This document shows positions 1 through 5,501 of a DNA stretch of 16,182 nucleotides, piece by piece; position 1 is the first letter of the stretch, and the number at the start of each line of letters is the position of its first letter. The position numbers and the translations under genes are program-made. This stretch comes from Hydrogenothermaceae bacterium (lineage in GTDB: Bacteria; Aquificota; Aquificia; Aquificales; Hydrogenothermaceae), in contig WFXI01000079.1 in NCBI GenBank assembly GCA_015490675.1, forward strand, positions 1 through 16,182. The letters are read 5' to 3'. Under the pieces are notes generated by a model. That model ran no database searches. It was not told the origin of the DNA and worked only from the letters and a program-made list of their open reading frames with translations.

Positions 1-253
1 GTTCACACTTGAAATGATGGTGAGGTGATATATTTGCATCAAATCTACTTACTTTTCCATCATTTATTTCTATAATTTTTCCTTCTTCAACAAGAACTTT
101 TAGGTTTCTATATACAGTTCCAAGGCTAATATTAGGAATTTGCTTTTTTGCCTGCTCGTAAATCCAGTCTGCTGTGGGGTGGATTCTAGTTGATGCAACT
201 ATATCATATATAATGTTCCTTTGCTGAGTATTTCTTCTTTTTATTTTATGCAT
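1..253 (-). CDS. PerR/Fur-family metalloregulator, 5' part only
   Basis: The visible 84 codons start at ATG 253-251, with a GAGGTG ribosome site 7 nt upstream, and run off the left edge. They carry the N-terminal winged helix of the Fur family: an HPTADWIY helix, then ISLGTVYRNLKVLVEEGKI as recognition helix and wing, then VSRFDAN and an SPHHHFKCE metal region. PerR senses peroxide through Fe/Mn bound by His, Asp and His residues. The His of HPTAD, the Asp of SRFDAN and the His cluster seen here match that set, which favours PerR over Fur or Zur. The remaining ligand Asp and the CxxC zinc site would lie outside the window. It is divergent from the DsrE-like/porin operon. The family is clear; the PerR assignment is likely but unproven because the protein is cut. 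Confidence 0.88.
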   Translation of the reverse strand, partial: MHKIKRRNTQQRNIIYDIVASTRIHPTADWIYEQAKKQIPNISLGTVYRNLKVLVEEGKIIEINDGKVSRFDANISPHHHFKCE

Positions 254-292
254 TATTAATCACCTCTTTTTACCATGATGTAATTTAACCAT

Positions 293-311
293 ATTAGTAA
301 GCATTATTAAT
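293..311. promoter_or_regulatory. Candidate autoregulatory operator of the PerR-like gene
   Basis: This is an inverted repeat ATTAGTAA-GCA-TTATTAAT with 8-bp arms and one mismatch. It covers the expected transcription start of the divergent regulator gene, just downstream of its -10. Fur-family proteins usually bind AT-rich inverted repeats over their own promoters, so autoregulation is plausible. The sequence is not a close match to the classical PerR box, and AT-rich palindromes arise easily in such DNA. Confidence 0.3.
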
Positions 312-337
312 TATATATATAAAGTTATGTTTTTCAA
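310..337 (-). promoter_or_regulatory. Sigma70-like promoter for the PerR-like gene
   Basis: Read on the minus strand, a TTGAAA -35 (337-332) and a TATAAT -10 (315-310) are separated by 16 bp. This places the start near 303, about 50 nt ahead of the ATG at 253. The hexamers are good, although TATAAT-like words are frequent in this AT-rich intergenic region. Confidence 0.55.
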
Positions 338-364
338 TAACTTAACTCATATATCTAATCTAAT

Positions 365-378
365 GTTCTAAAAGGAAC
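365..378. promoter_or_regulatory. Upstream palindrome 1 (candidate enhancer site)
   Basis: GTTCTAAAAGGAAC is a palindrome with GTTC/GAAC arms and a 6-bp A-rich centre. A second copy lies at 397-410, with centres 32 bp apart, close to three helical turns, so two dimers would bind the same DNA face. The site is about 130 bp upstream of the start predicted from the -24/-12 promoter, typical of an upstream activating site for an NtrC-type activator. The cognate activator is not in the window. Confidence 0.6.
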
Positions 379-396
379 AAAATTACTAAATTGAAA

Positions 397-410
397 GTTC
401 CAAAAAGAAC
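397..410. promoter_or_regulatory. Upstream palindrome 2 (candidate enhancer site)
   Basis: GTTCCAAAAAGAAC is the second copy of the GTTCYAAAARGAAC motif. The copies differ only at the two positions that swap within the C/T and G/A flanks. Its centre is about 98 bp upstream of the predicted sigma54 start. The pair reads as a tandem operator in front of the 534-2445 operon; it could alternatively act on the divergent regulator gene. Confidence 0.6.
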
Positions 411-475
411 AGAAAAGAGTAAGATTTATTTTTTATTTACTTATAATTAATATATATAATGATATTTCAATAATT

Positions 476-491
476 AGGCATATTTATTGCA
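476..491 (+). promoter_or_regulatory. Sigma54 (-24/-12) promoter of the DsrE-like/porin operon
   Basis: AGGCATATTTATTGCA matches the RpoN consensus TGGCAC-N5-TTGCW at GGCA and TTGCA. The invariant GG (477-478) and GC (489-490) are exactly 10 bp apart. The predicted start is near 501-502, followed by a GGAGGG ribosome site at 520-525 and ATG at 534. Sigma54 promoters need an ATP-dependent activator bound upstream, and two tandem palindromes lie at the right distance. No equally good sigma70 pair was found; TATAAT words at 442-447 and 455-460 lack a convincing -35. Confidence 0.65.
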
Positions 492-505
492 TGATTTAGA
501 ATCAT
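491..505. promoter_or_regulatory. Perfect palindrome at the predicted transcription start
   Basis: ATGATT-TAG-AATCAT has perfect 6-bp arms and runs from the -12 element to about +4 of the predicted sigma54 transcript. An extra AATCAT half-site follows at 514-519, abutting the GGAGGG ribosome site. A protein bound here would block the promoter. Since the left arm lies largely upstream of the start, it is more likely a DNA operator than an RNA hairpin. Confidence 0.3.
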
Positions 506-533
506 AAAAGCAAAATCATGGAGGGATAAAACA

Positions 534-1013
534 ATGCTTCGTTTATTATTCGTATTAACTATCCTACTATCTCCCCTTACCTCTTTCTCTTCTAATGCAG
601 AAGAAGAAAATTTTACTAATGAAAACATCGATAAGTATGTATTTATAATGGATTATCCTCAAATTAAGCGACAAATGGTAACCCTTAGGGTAATTGGGAA
701 CATACTTAAACAGTATAACTATGATCCAACAAAAGTAGAAATTGCTGTAGTTGTATTTACTCCTCCTGCCTTTGGATTTTTAGTAAAAAACTATGTTCCT
801 CCTACTTTTGAATTTTTAGATGTTCCTAAAATAAGAGAAAAAGCTCAAAGCTTAGCTCAATATGGAGTTAAATTTTATGCATGCAAAAATACCATGAAAA
901 AAGTAGGAGTAACGGAAAAAGATTTAGTAGATTGGGCAGAACCTGTTCCAGCAGGTGTTGTAAAAGTTTATGAACTTCAAAAGCAAGGATATAAACCTAT
1001 CGTAATTTGGTAA
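534..1013 (+). CDS. Exported DsrE-family (COG1416-like) protein
   Basis: This 159-residue protein has an N-terminal signal peptide (hydrophobic LRLLFVLTILLSPL, probable cleavage after SSNA at about residue 22), so the mature form should be periplasmic. The mature part follows the DsrE fold pattern: a KYVFIMD strand, VEIAVVVF strand, then YGVKFYACKNTM, PVPAGVVKVYELQKQGY and a final YKPIVIW strand. DsrE/DsrF/TusD relatives carry or bind sulfane sulfur on a conserved cysteine. Here the only cysteine, Cys117 in ACKNT, sits at the position where COG1416 proteins have it. The ATG at 534 has GGAGGG 8 nt upstream. The porin gene follows after 25 bp with its own strong ribosome site. The sulfur or selenium substrate cannot be read from the sequence, and direct evidence of sulfur transfer is lacking. 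Confidence 0.8.
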   Translation: MLRLLFVLTILLSPLTSFSSNAEEENFTNENIDKYVFIMDYPQIKRQMVTLRVIGNILKQYNYDPTKVEIAVVVFTPPAFGFLVKNYVPPTFEFLDVPKIREKAQSLAQYGVKFYACKNTMKKVGVTEKDLVDWAEPVPAGVVKVYELQKQGYKPIVIW

Positions 1014-1038
1014 AAACATACACAATGGGAGGTTTAAA

Positions 1039-2445
1039 ATGAAAAAGAATAAATATCTTTTAACGGCTCTGGCATTAGCTTCAACACTTTCTATTTCTAA
1101 AGCTTCTTCTATTTTTGATAACCCAGACTTTCCTTGGTTTGGAAACCCTAAAGAGACTAACATGACGAGAAAAATTGCAGATAAAATGAGACTTGGAATC
1201 TGGTTTCAAGGTAGATATGAGTATAAACAACAAGAAGACCAAATAACGTTGTTTAATGGGAAAGCTCAAAGAACAAATGGTGATATAAATAATATGTATA
1301 TTCGGAGATTAAGATTTTTATTTATTGGTAAATTTTTGGATAATTGGAGATTTACGATTCATACAGGATTTGCACCTGTTGGTAAATACAAAACACCTAA
1401 TAGAACATTTAGAATATTTGATGCATTTGTTGCATATACAAAATGGACACAAGCTACATTTTTAATAGGTAGGCAAAAAATATTCTTTGGAAGAGCATTC
1501 AGTGAAAGATTACCTTACTGGAATAACATAGTATTTCCGTTAGCTGAAAAATCCATGTTTTTAGGATTAGGAGGAGTTTTAAAAGAACTTTATCCAGATA
1601 CTGCATTTAAAATAATGGGAAATGCACCACTAAACAAAGCATATAGAATAGATCAAGCTCCTGGTGCTAGAGCTTCTGGGATAGTTATGCAAGGATTCTT
1701 AGCTAATGGACATTTTGACTATAAACTTGGTGTTTATAACGCATGGAGAGATGGAGATAGAGGAATATGGAATAAAGACGGTGCTGGATATCCAAACTTT
1801 TTATATTTAGCAAGAGTTCAATTTTCTCCTTGGCCAGAAGCAAATCCTAAGTTACTTGGTTATAAAGGTAACCACTTTGGAAAGGGTAAACACTTAACTT
1901 TTGGACTTGGAGGATACACACAGAAAAATATTGTTACAACAAGGGAATTTTCTGACCCTACAGCTCCAACTTATGGAAATAGTTATTTAGCTAGATATGA
2001 TGCTAATGGATATACACTAGACATAAGTGGACATTACAAACTTTTCACATTTAGAGCAGAATATATGAATGTCAAAAATAAAAATATTAATATTGCAAAT
2101 TCCACATTATCTCAACCTTTCTGGAGCGACGGCAGAAAAAAAGATATGGAGTTAAAATCTTGGTGGGTACAAGGTGCATATCTCTTTCCCAAAGATATAG
2201 GTCCTGGAAGACCAGAATTTGCAATTCTTTACGAAAAGTTTGACCCAGATGCACAAGGAAACTATAGAGCTAAGAATGGTAAAGGTGGTTCAGATATTTG
2301 GACACTTACCCATTTTACAGTAAATTATTATTTCTGCGGAGAATTTTGCAAATTTAGTCTTGAATACATAAAAGTTGATGAAAAGTATCAAAGCCATAAA
2401 AATGACCAGATTATAGCTCAATTAGTATTTGCATTCTATCCATAA
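1039..2445 (+). CDS. Outer-membrane porin (OprO/P-like beta-barrel)
   Basis: This 468-residue protein has a signal peptide (MKKNKYLLTALALASTLSISKA, cleavage near residue 22). It then shows alternating aromatic/polar strands typical of a 16-stranded barrel and ends in an aromatic-rich strand (QLVFAFYP). GIWFQGRYEYK followed by MYIRRLRFLFIGKFLDNWRF resembles the start of phosphate-selective porins O/P, where a variable leader leads into RRxR and the first barrel hairpins. Two cysteines, Cys433 and Cys437, lie in a late strand/turn (FCGEFC), which is unusual for porins. GGGAGG lies 6 nt before ATG. It is co-transcribed with the exported DsrE-like gene and closed by a strong terminator. The likely role is diffusion of a small anion or sulfur compound handled in the periplasm. 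The barrel call is firm; the substrate is unknown. Confidence 0.8.
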   Translation: MKKNKYLLTALALASTLSISKASSIFDNPDFPWFGNPKETNMTRKIADKMRLGIWFQGRYEYKQQEDQITLFNGKAQRTNGDINNMYIRRLRFLFIGKFLDNWRFTIHTGFAPVGKYKTPNRTFRIFDAFVAYTKWTQATFLIGRQKIFFGRAFSERLPYWNNIVFPLAEKSMFLGLGGVLKELYPDTAFKIMGNAPLNKAYRIDQAPGARASGIVMQGFLANGHFDYKLGVYNAWRDGDRGIWNKDGAGYPNFLYLARVQFSPWPEANPKLLGYKGNHFGKGKHLTFGLGGYTQKNIVTTREFSDPTAPTYGNSYLARYDANGYTLDISGHYKLFTFRAEYMNVKNKNINIANSTLSQPFWSDGRKKDMELKSWWVQGAYLFPKDIGPGRPEFAILYEKFDPDAQGNYRAKNGKGGSDIWTLTHFTVNYYFCGEFCKFSLEYIKVDEKYQSHKNDQIIAQLVFAFYP

Positions 2446-2462
2446 CCTGTTTTTTCATGATT

Positions 2463-2490
2463 ATCCCCCTATTATGAATAGGGGGATTTT
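2463..2490 (+). terminator. Rho-independent terminator after the porin gene
   Basis: ATCCCCCTATT and its perfect complement AATAGGGGGAT form an 11-bp stem around an ATG loop, 18 bp after the porin stop, followed by a short T run. The right arm overlaps the presumed left end of the IS1 remnant. The stem is symmetric, but T runs favour the plus direction. Confidence 0.8.
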
Positions 2491-2501
2491 GTATCCAAAA
2501 A
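2480..2501 (+). repeat. Candidate left terminal inverted repeat of the IS1 remnant
   Basis: It aligns without gaps to the inverted right end (3145-3124), sharing five G, then TATC and AAA, 13 of 22 positions. It overlaps the right arm of the porin terminator. The repeat is imperfect, so the boundary may be off by a few bases. Confidence 0.4.
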
Positions 2502-2541
2502 GCGATTTTTAATAATAAATGTTGAAACTAAATTATTTCTA

Positions 2542-3130
2542 ATGCATGCAGAAAAGGTTAAATTGCTTGCATTAAAAATGTATAGTGAAGGTATGAGTAA
2601 GTCTGCTATAGCAAGAGTTTTAAATCTACCATATGGAACCGTTGCAAGATGGACTTATGAAGTAGGTAAATTTTTAGATAAATATCTGGGAAAGAAATGG
2701 AAAAAGTTAGCAAACAAAATAGATATAGATGAAATATCCATAGATGAGATGAGAACTTATATAAACAAGAATACAGAAGAGAAATCAGTATGGATATGGA
2801 CAGCGTGTATAAAGAAAGGGGATAAAAAATATTATGTATATAAAGTGGGAGATAGAGATGAAGAGACTTTTTTAAAATCTACTGGCTAAATTACCTTTAG
2901 CTAAAGAATATCATACGGATGGATATTATGTGTATAGATATTGGTTAAACAGGAAACAGCATAAGGTAAGTAAATTTGGAAAGACAAACAGAAATGAGGG
3001 ATTACATTCAAAGTTAAGAAGACTACAAAGGAAAACAAAAGGATACAGTAAAAATATTAATGCTTTAAGATATGCTTTAGCTATTGTTTTTAGCTTTACA
3101 AACATTCTTACTGATTTTGGCTACCTTTAG
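2542..3130 (+). pseudogene. IS1-family transposase, frameshifted and N-terminally short
   Basis: The first part (2542-2889) has a helix-turn-helix (ALKMYSEGMSKSAIARVLNLPYGTVARW), the first catalytic Asp in IDIDEISIDEM, and KVGDRDEETF. The second part (frame 2, readable to 3130) has the second catalytic Asp in YHTDGYYVY and the Glu in NRNEGLHSKLRRLQRKTKGYSKN, so the DDE triad is present but split over two frames. The break lies at T6A4 (2868-2877). Dropping one base gives ETFLNLLAKLPLAKEYHTDGY without a gap, which looks like a single-base insertion. Frame 2 itself has a stop at 2873-2875, so the join must fall within 2876-2889. The zinc finger that normally precedes the HTH in IS1 proteins is absent; upstream in-frame residues SKKRFLI may be its last trace. 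A +1 recoding product is possible but less likely than decay. Confidence 0.8.
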
Positions 3131-3145
3131 ATAGGAGTACCCCCC
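3124..3145 (-). repeat. Candidate right terminal inverted repeat of the IS1 remnant
   Basis: This is the counterpart of 2480-2501. It includes the last codons of the transposase and the six-C run. Just outside it lies the T-rich stretch that leads to ribD. Confidence 0.4.
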
Positions 3146-3169
3146 TTTGATTTTTTTAATTTTTGCATG

Positions 3170-3186
3170 ATATCTTAATTAGATAT
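3170..3186. promoter_or_regulatory. Palindrome overlapping the ribD start codon
   Basis: ATATCT-TAATT-AGATAT has perfect 6-bp arms, and its right arm includes the first two bases of the ribD ATG (3185). No Shine-Dalgarno sequence is visible here. A TTGATT (3147-3152) and TATCTT (3171-3176), 18 bp apart, would start transcription around 3183, giving a leaderless or nearly leaderless message. The site could be an operator or a weak start-masking hairpin; chance is a real alternative in AT-rich DNA. Confidence 0.3.
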
Positions 3187-4306
3187 GAAACCAAAATCTT
3201 GTTTTATGAAGATAGCTTTAGAATTGGCTAAAGAAAGAAAAGGGTTAACACATCCAAATCCTACTGTTGGTGCTGTTATTGTAAAAGATGGAAAAATTTT
3301 AGGAAAAGGGGCTCATAAAAAAGCAGGTATGCCTCACGCAGAAATTGAGGCTATAAATGATGCTTTGAATAATGGATATAATTTAGAAGGTTCAACTATT
3401 TATATAACTTTAGAACCGTGTTGCCATTATGGGAAGACCCCTCCATGCACAGATGCGATAATTAGACATAAAATAAAAAATGTTGTGGTTGCAACTTTAG
3501 ACCCAAATCCTTTAGTTGCAGGAAAAGGTTTAAAAGTTTTACAGGATAAGGGTATTAATGTTTATACAGGACTTCTTGAAAAGGAAGCTAAAAAATTAAA
3601 TGAAGATTTTTTTATAGCTATAAAAAAGAAAAGGCCATTTGTTCACTTAAAAATAGCCCAGACCATAGATGGAAAAATTGCAACATATACTGGCAGTTCT
3701 AAATGGATAACAAATGAAAAATCCCGTGAATATGCTCATCTACTTAGAAAGCAATCTTCTGCGATAATGGTTGGAGTTTCAACAGTATTAAAAGATAATC
3801 CATCTTTAACTGTTAGATATGTAGAAACAGAGAGGCAACCTGTTAGGGTTTTAATAGATAAGGATTTAAAAACACCAAGAAATTTTAATATTTTCAATAA
3901 TCAAGCTAAAACTATAGTGTTTGTATCTGAAAGTATAGATGAAGAAAAACTTAAAGCATATAAATCTTCACATATAGAGTTTATAAAACTGCCTTTATTC
4001 AATAACAAATTTAGGCTTTCAGATATTTTAAATGAGCTTTACAAAAGAGATATTATTCATTTACTGGTTGAAGGTGGAAGCAATCTAATTACCCAATTTG
4101 TTAGAGAAAACTTATTTGATAAGCTATCTGTTTTCGTTGCTCCTAAAATTATAGGTAAAGAGGGAATTTCGTCTTTAGGTAAACTAGAAATAGATGATAT
4201 TTCTAAATCTATAAACTTAAAAAGGGAAAAAGTGAGACTGTTTGATGAAGACATTTATATTGAACTTTATAATCATCAATCCTTTGATGAAATTTTTAAT
4301 ACATAA
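3185..4306 (+). CDS. ribD: Riboflavin biosynthesis deaminase/reductase RibD
   Basis: This bifunctional enzyme of riboflavin synthesis first deaminates diaminohydroxyphosphoribosylaminopyrimidine, then reduces the ribosyl side chain with NADPH. The N-terminal deaminase domain (about 1-145) has the zinc site HAE (His51, catalytic Glu53) and EPCCHYGKTPPCT (Cys79, Cys88), plus THPNPTVGAVIV. The reductase domain (about 148-365) begins at PFVHLKIAQTIDGKIAT and has SSKWITN, the MVGVSTVLKDNPSLTVR region and LLVEGGSNLITQF. At 373 residues it is of full family length. The ATG at 3185 is chosen because FMKIALELA falls where other RibD proteins begin their first helix, although no ribosome site is visible. 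Its last 31 bp overlap the end of the convergent CDP-alcohol transferase gene. It stands alone here, without ribE/ribA/ribH, and no FMN riboswitch is seen upstream. Confidence 0.95.
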   Translation: MKPKSCFMKIALELAKERKGLTHPNPTVGAVIVKDGKILGKGAHKKAGMPHAEIEAINDALNNGYNLEGSTIYITLEPCCHYGKTPPCTDAIIRHKIKNVVVATLDPNPLVAGKGLKVLQDKGINVYTGLLEKEAKKLNEDFFIAIKKKRPFVHLKIAQTIDGKIATYTGSSKWITNEKSREYAHLLRKQSSAIMVGVSTVLKDNPSLTVRYVETERQPVRVLIDKDLKTPRNFNIFNNQAKTIVFVSESIDEEKLKAYKSSHIEFIKLPLFNNKFRLSDILNELYKRDIIHLLVEGGSNLITQFVRENLFDKLSVFVAPKIIGKEGISSLGKLEIDDISKSINLKREKVRLFDEDIYIELYNHQSFDEIFNT

Positions 4307-4857
4307 AATATTCTCTCAAATGTAGTCCATAAAGCTCCTAAAAATATAAGTAAAACTCCTATTTCTAAATATCCTGTAATCAAAGCTGCAATTAATATTA
4401 TTAATCTCTCTGGTCTTTCAAAAATTCCAACTTTACAATCAAGACCAAGTCCTTCTGCTCTAGCTCTTGTATAACTAACTAGAAAAGAAAATAAGATTGC
4501 TCCCATAGTTATAAAAAAGAAAACATCATCATTTCTGAAATAATAAGCTAAAGCAAGTAAAGGAATGAAATCTGCAACCCTATCTACAGTAGAGTCTAGA
4601 AATGCTCCAAACTTTGTAGTTTTGTTGGTTTTCCGTGCAAGGGCTCCATCTATTGCATCAAATACTGCTCCAATAGTCAAAATAATTCCTGCTGTGAAAA
4701 ATTGTTTTGTAAAGATGAAATAACTTCCAATTGCTGTAATAAATAGTCCTGTTAAGGTTAACATATTTGGCGAAATATTAAATTTATCAAAAACATATAC
4801 TAACGGTGTAACTACCTTTTCAAAGTGTGGTTTTATGCTTTTTATAATCTGACTCAA
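4276..4857 (-). CDS. CDP-alcohol phosphatidyltransferase, PIP-synthase-like
   Basis: This 193-residue polytopic membrane enzyme transfers a phosphatidyl group from a CDP-lipid to an alcohol. The full family signature is present: Asp67-x2-Asp70-Gly71-x2-Ala74-Arg75-x8-Gly84-x3-Asp88-x3-Asp92 (DAIDGALAR to FLDSTVD), whose Asp residues bind Mg2+ and start catalysis. Hydrophobic stretches before, between and after the motif are consistent with six helices. YTRARAEGLGL followed by GIFERPERLIIL resembles phosphatidylinositol-phosphate and archaetidylinositol-phosphate synthases more than PgsA glycerol-phosphate enzymes, so an inositol-phosphate acceptor is a fair inference. The start is TTG at 4857 with GAGGAG 7 nt upstream. 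It is the last gene of the leuD-to-trpF operon, 2 bp after trpF, and overlaps the ribD tail by 31 bp. The family is certain; the acceptor is tentative. Confidence 0.88.
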   Translation of the reverse strand: MSQIIKSIKPHFEKVVTPLVYVFDKFNISPNMLTLTGLFITAIGSYFIFTKQFFTAGIILTIGAVFDAIDGALARKTNKTTKFGAFLDSTVDRVADFIPLLALAYYFRNDDVFFFITMGAILFSFLVSYTRARAEGLGLDCKVGIFERPERLIILIAALITGYLEIGVLLIFLGALWTTFERIFYVLKISSKD

Positions 4858-4859
4858 AT

Positions 4860-5501
4860 TTAAACTCCTCTTAACTCTTGGAATGCTTTTTGTGCTTCTT
4901 GGAGGTAGCCTTTTACTTTATTTAAATCTTTTATTCCAGCTTTTATTTCAAGTTTGGAAGATGCATCTACTCCAAAGGGTTTAAATTCCTTTATAAGGTT
5001 ATATACATTTTCTTCAGAAAGTCCTCCTGATAATATGAATTTGTCTGTAATTTGAGATATTTTTCTTACTAAACTTTTATCTATTTGCTTGCCAGTGCCT
5101 CCATATTCGCCTTTTTTAAATGCATCTATTAAAACTAAATAACCTTCCTTTGAAAACTTTTCTATTTCTTTTAGTGAATTTTCATCCTTTACTCTTACAG
5201 CTTTGATAATTCTATTCTTATCAAACTTCTTAACGAAATCTAGTGCTTCATCTCCGTGAAGCTGAACTATATCTACTATTTGTAAAAGATTGTCAACTAA
5301 ATCTTTTGATGGATTTACTACTACAGCTACTAATTTAATTGGATAGTCTTTTATTTCTTCTTTTATTTGTTTTATTTTGTCAATCTGTATATGCCTTGGA
5401 CTTTTTTCAAAGTGTATTACACCTATATGTGTAGGCTTTAAATTTGCTATTTCTTTTGCTTGTTTTTCTGTGGTTATTCCACAAACTTTTATAAAACTCA
5501 T
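4860..5501 (-). CDS. trpF: Phosphoribosylanthranilate isomerase TrpF
   Basis: A TIM-barrel enzyme that converts N-(5-phosphoribosyl)anthranilate to CdRP in tryptophan synthesis. The general base Cys7 (IKVCGIT) and general acid Asp126 (VLIDAF) are in place, as are SPRHI (phosphate side), VQLHGDE, KAVRV, GGTGK and FILSGGLSEENV with GVDASSKLE, the phosphate-binding end. At 213 residues it is of normal monofunctional length. Its ATG overlaps the TGA of the LolB-like gene (ATGA), pointing to translational coupling. It stands apart from other trp genes, sitting among envelope genes, a scattered arrangement common in Aquificota-like genomes. Confidence 0.95.
   Translation of the reverse strand: MSFIKVCGITTEKQAKEIANLKPTHIGVIHFEKSPRHIQIDKIKQIKEEIKDYPIKLVAVVVNPSKDLVDNLLQIVDIVQLHGDEALDFVKKFDKNRIIKAVRVKDENSLKEIEKFSKEGYLVLIDAFKKGEYGGTGKQIDKSLVRKISQITDKFILSGGLSEENVYNLIKEFKPFGVDASSKLEIKAGIKDLNKVKGYLQEAQKAFQELRGV

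Larger units (their letters stand above)
2481..3145 (+). mobile_element. IS1-family insertion sequence, degenerate
   Basis: About 665 bp surround a broken IS1-type transposase. The presumed ends begin with G runs (GGGGG at 2481-2485; six C on the plus strand at 3140-3145). They match in 13 of 22 gap-free positions when the right end is inverted, with shared TATC and AAA blocks. Typical IS1 elements are about 0.75-0.8 kb. The missing length fits the absent zinc-finger part of the transposase. No target duplication is visible: flanks tatgaata and tttgattt differ. The element appears immobile by itself, since its only gene is shifted and short at the N-terminus. Confidence 0.65.

Noticed and set aside
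441..460. TTATAAT...TATAAT as a PerR box or sigma70 -10 boxes for the DsrE-like gene
   Set aside because: The halves are not an inverted repeat with PerR spacing, and no -35 at 16-18 bp was found. The region is simply AT-rich, and the -24/-12 match is better.
924..1163. Minus-strand open frame antisense to the DsrE/porin junction, and similar short antisense frames inside ribD, lptD, rbgA and the peptidase gene
   Set aside because: They are low-complexity mirror frames of well-supported genes, without ribosome sites or recognisable motifs.
2868..2877. Programmed -1 frameshifting of the IS1 type (A6C) joining the transposase parts
   Set aside because: The needed shift is +1 and the run is T6A4, so the IS1 signal does not apply. 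Decay or transcript slippage remain.
2472..3154. Target-site duplication flanking the IS1 remnant
   Set aside because: The 8-9 bp outside the presumed ends (tatgaata and tttgattt) do not match.
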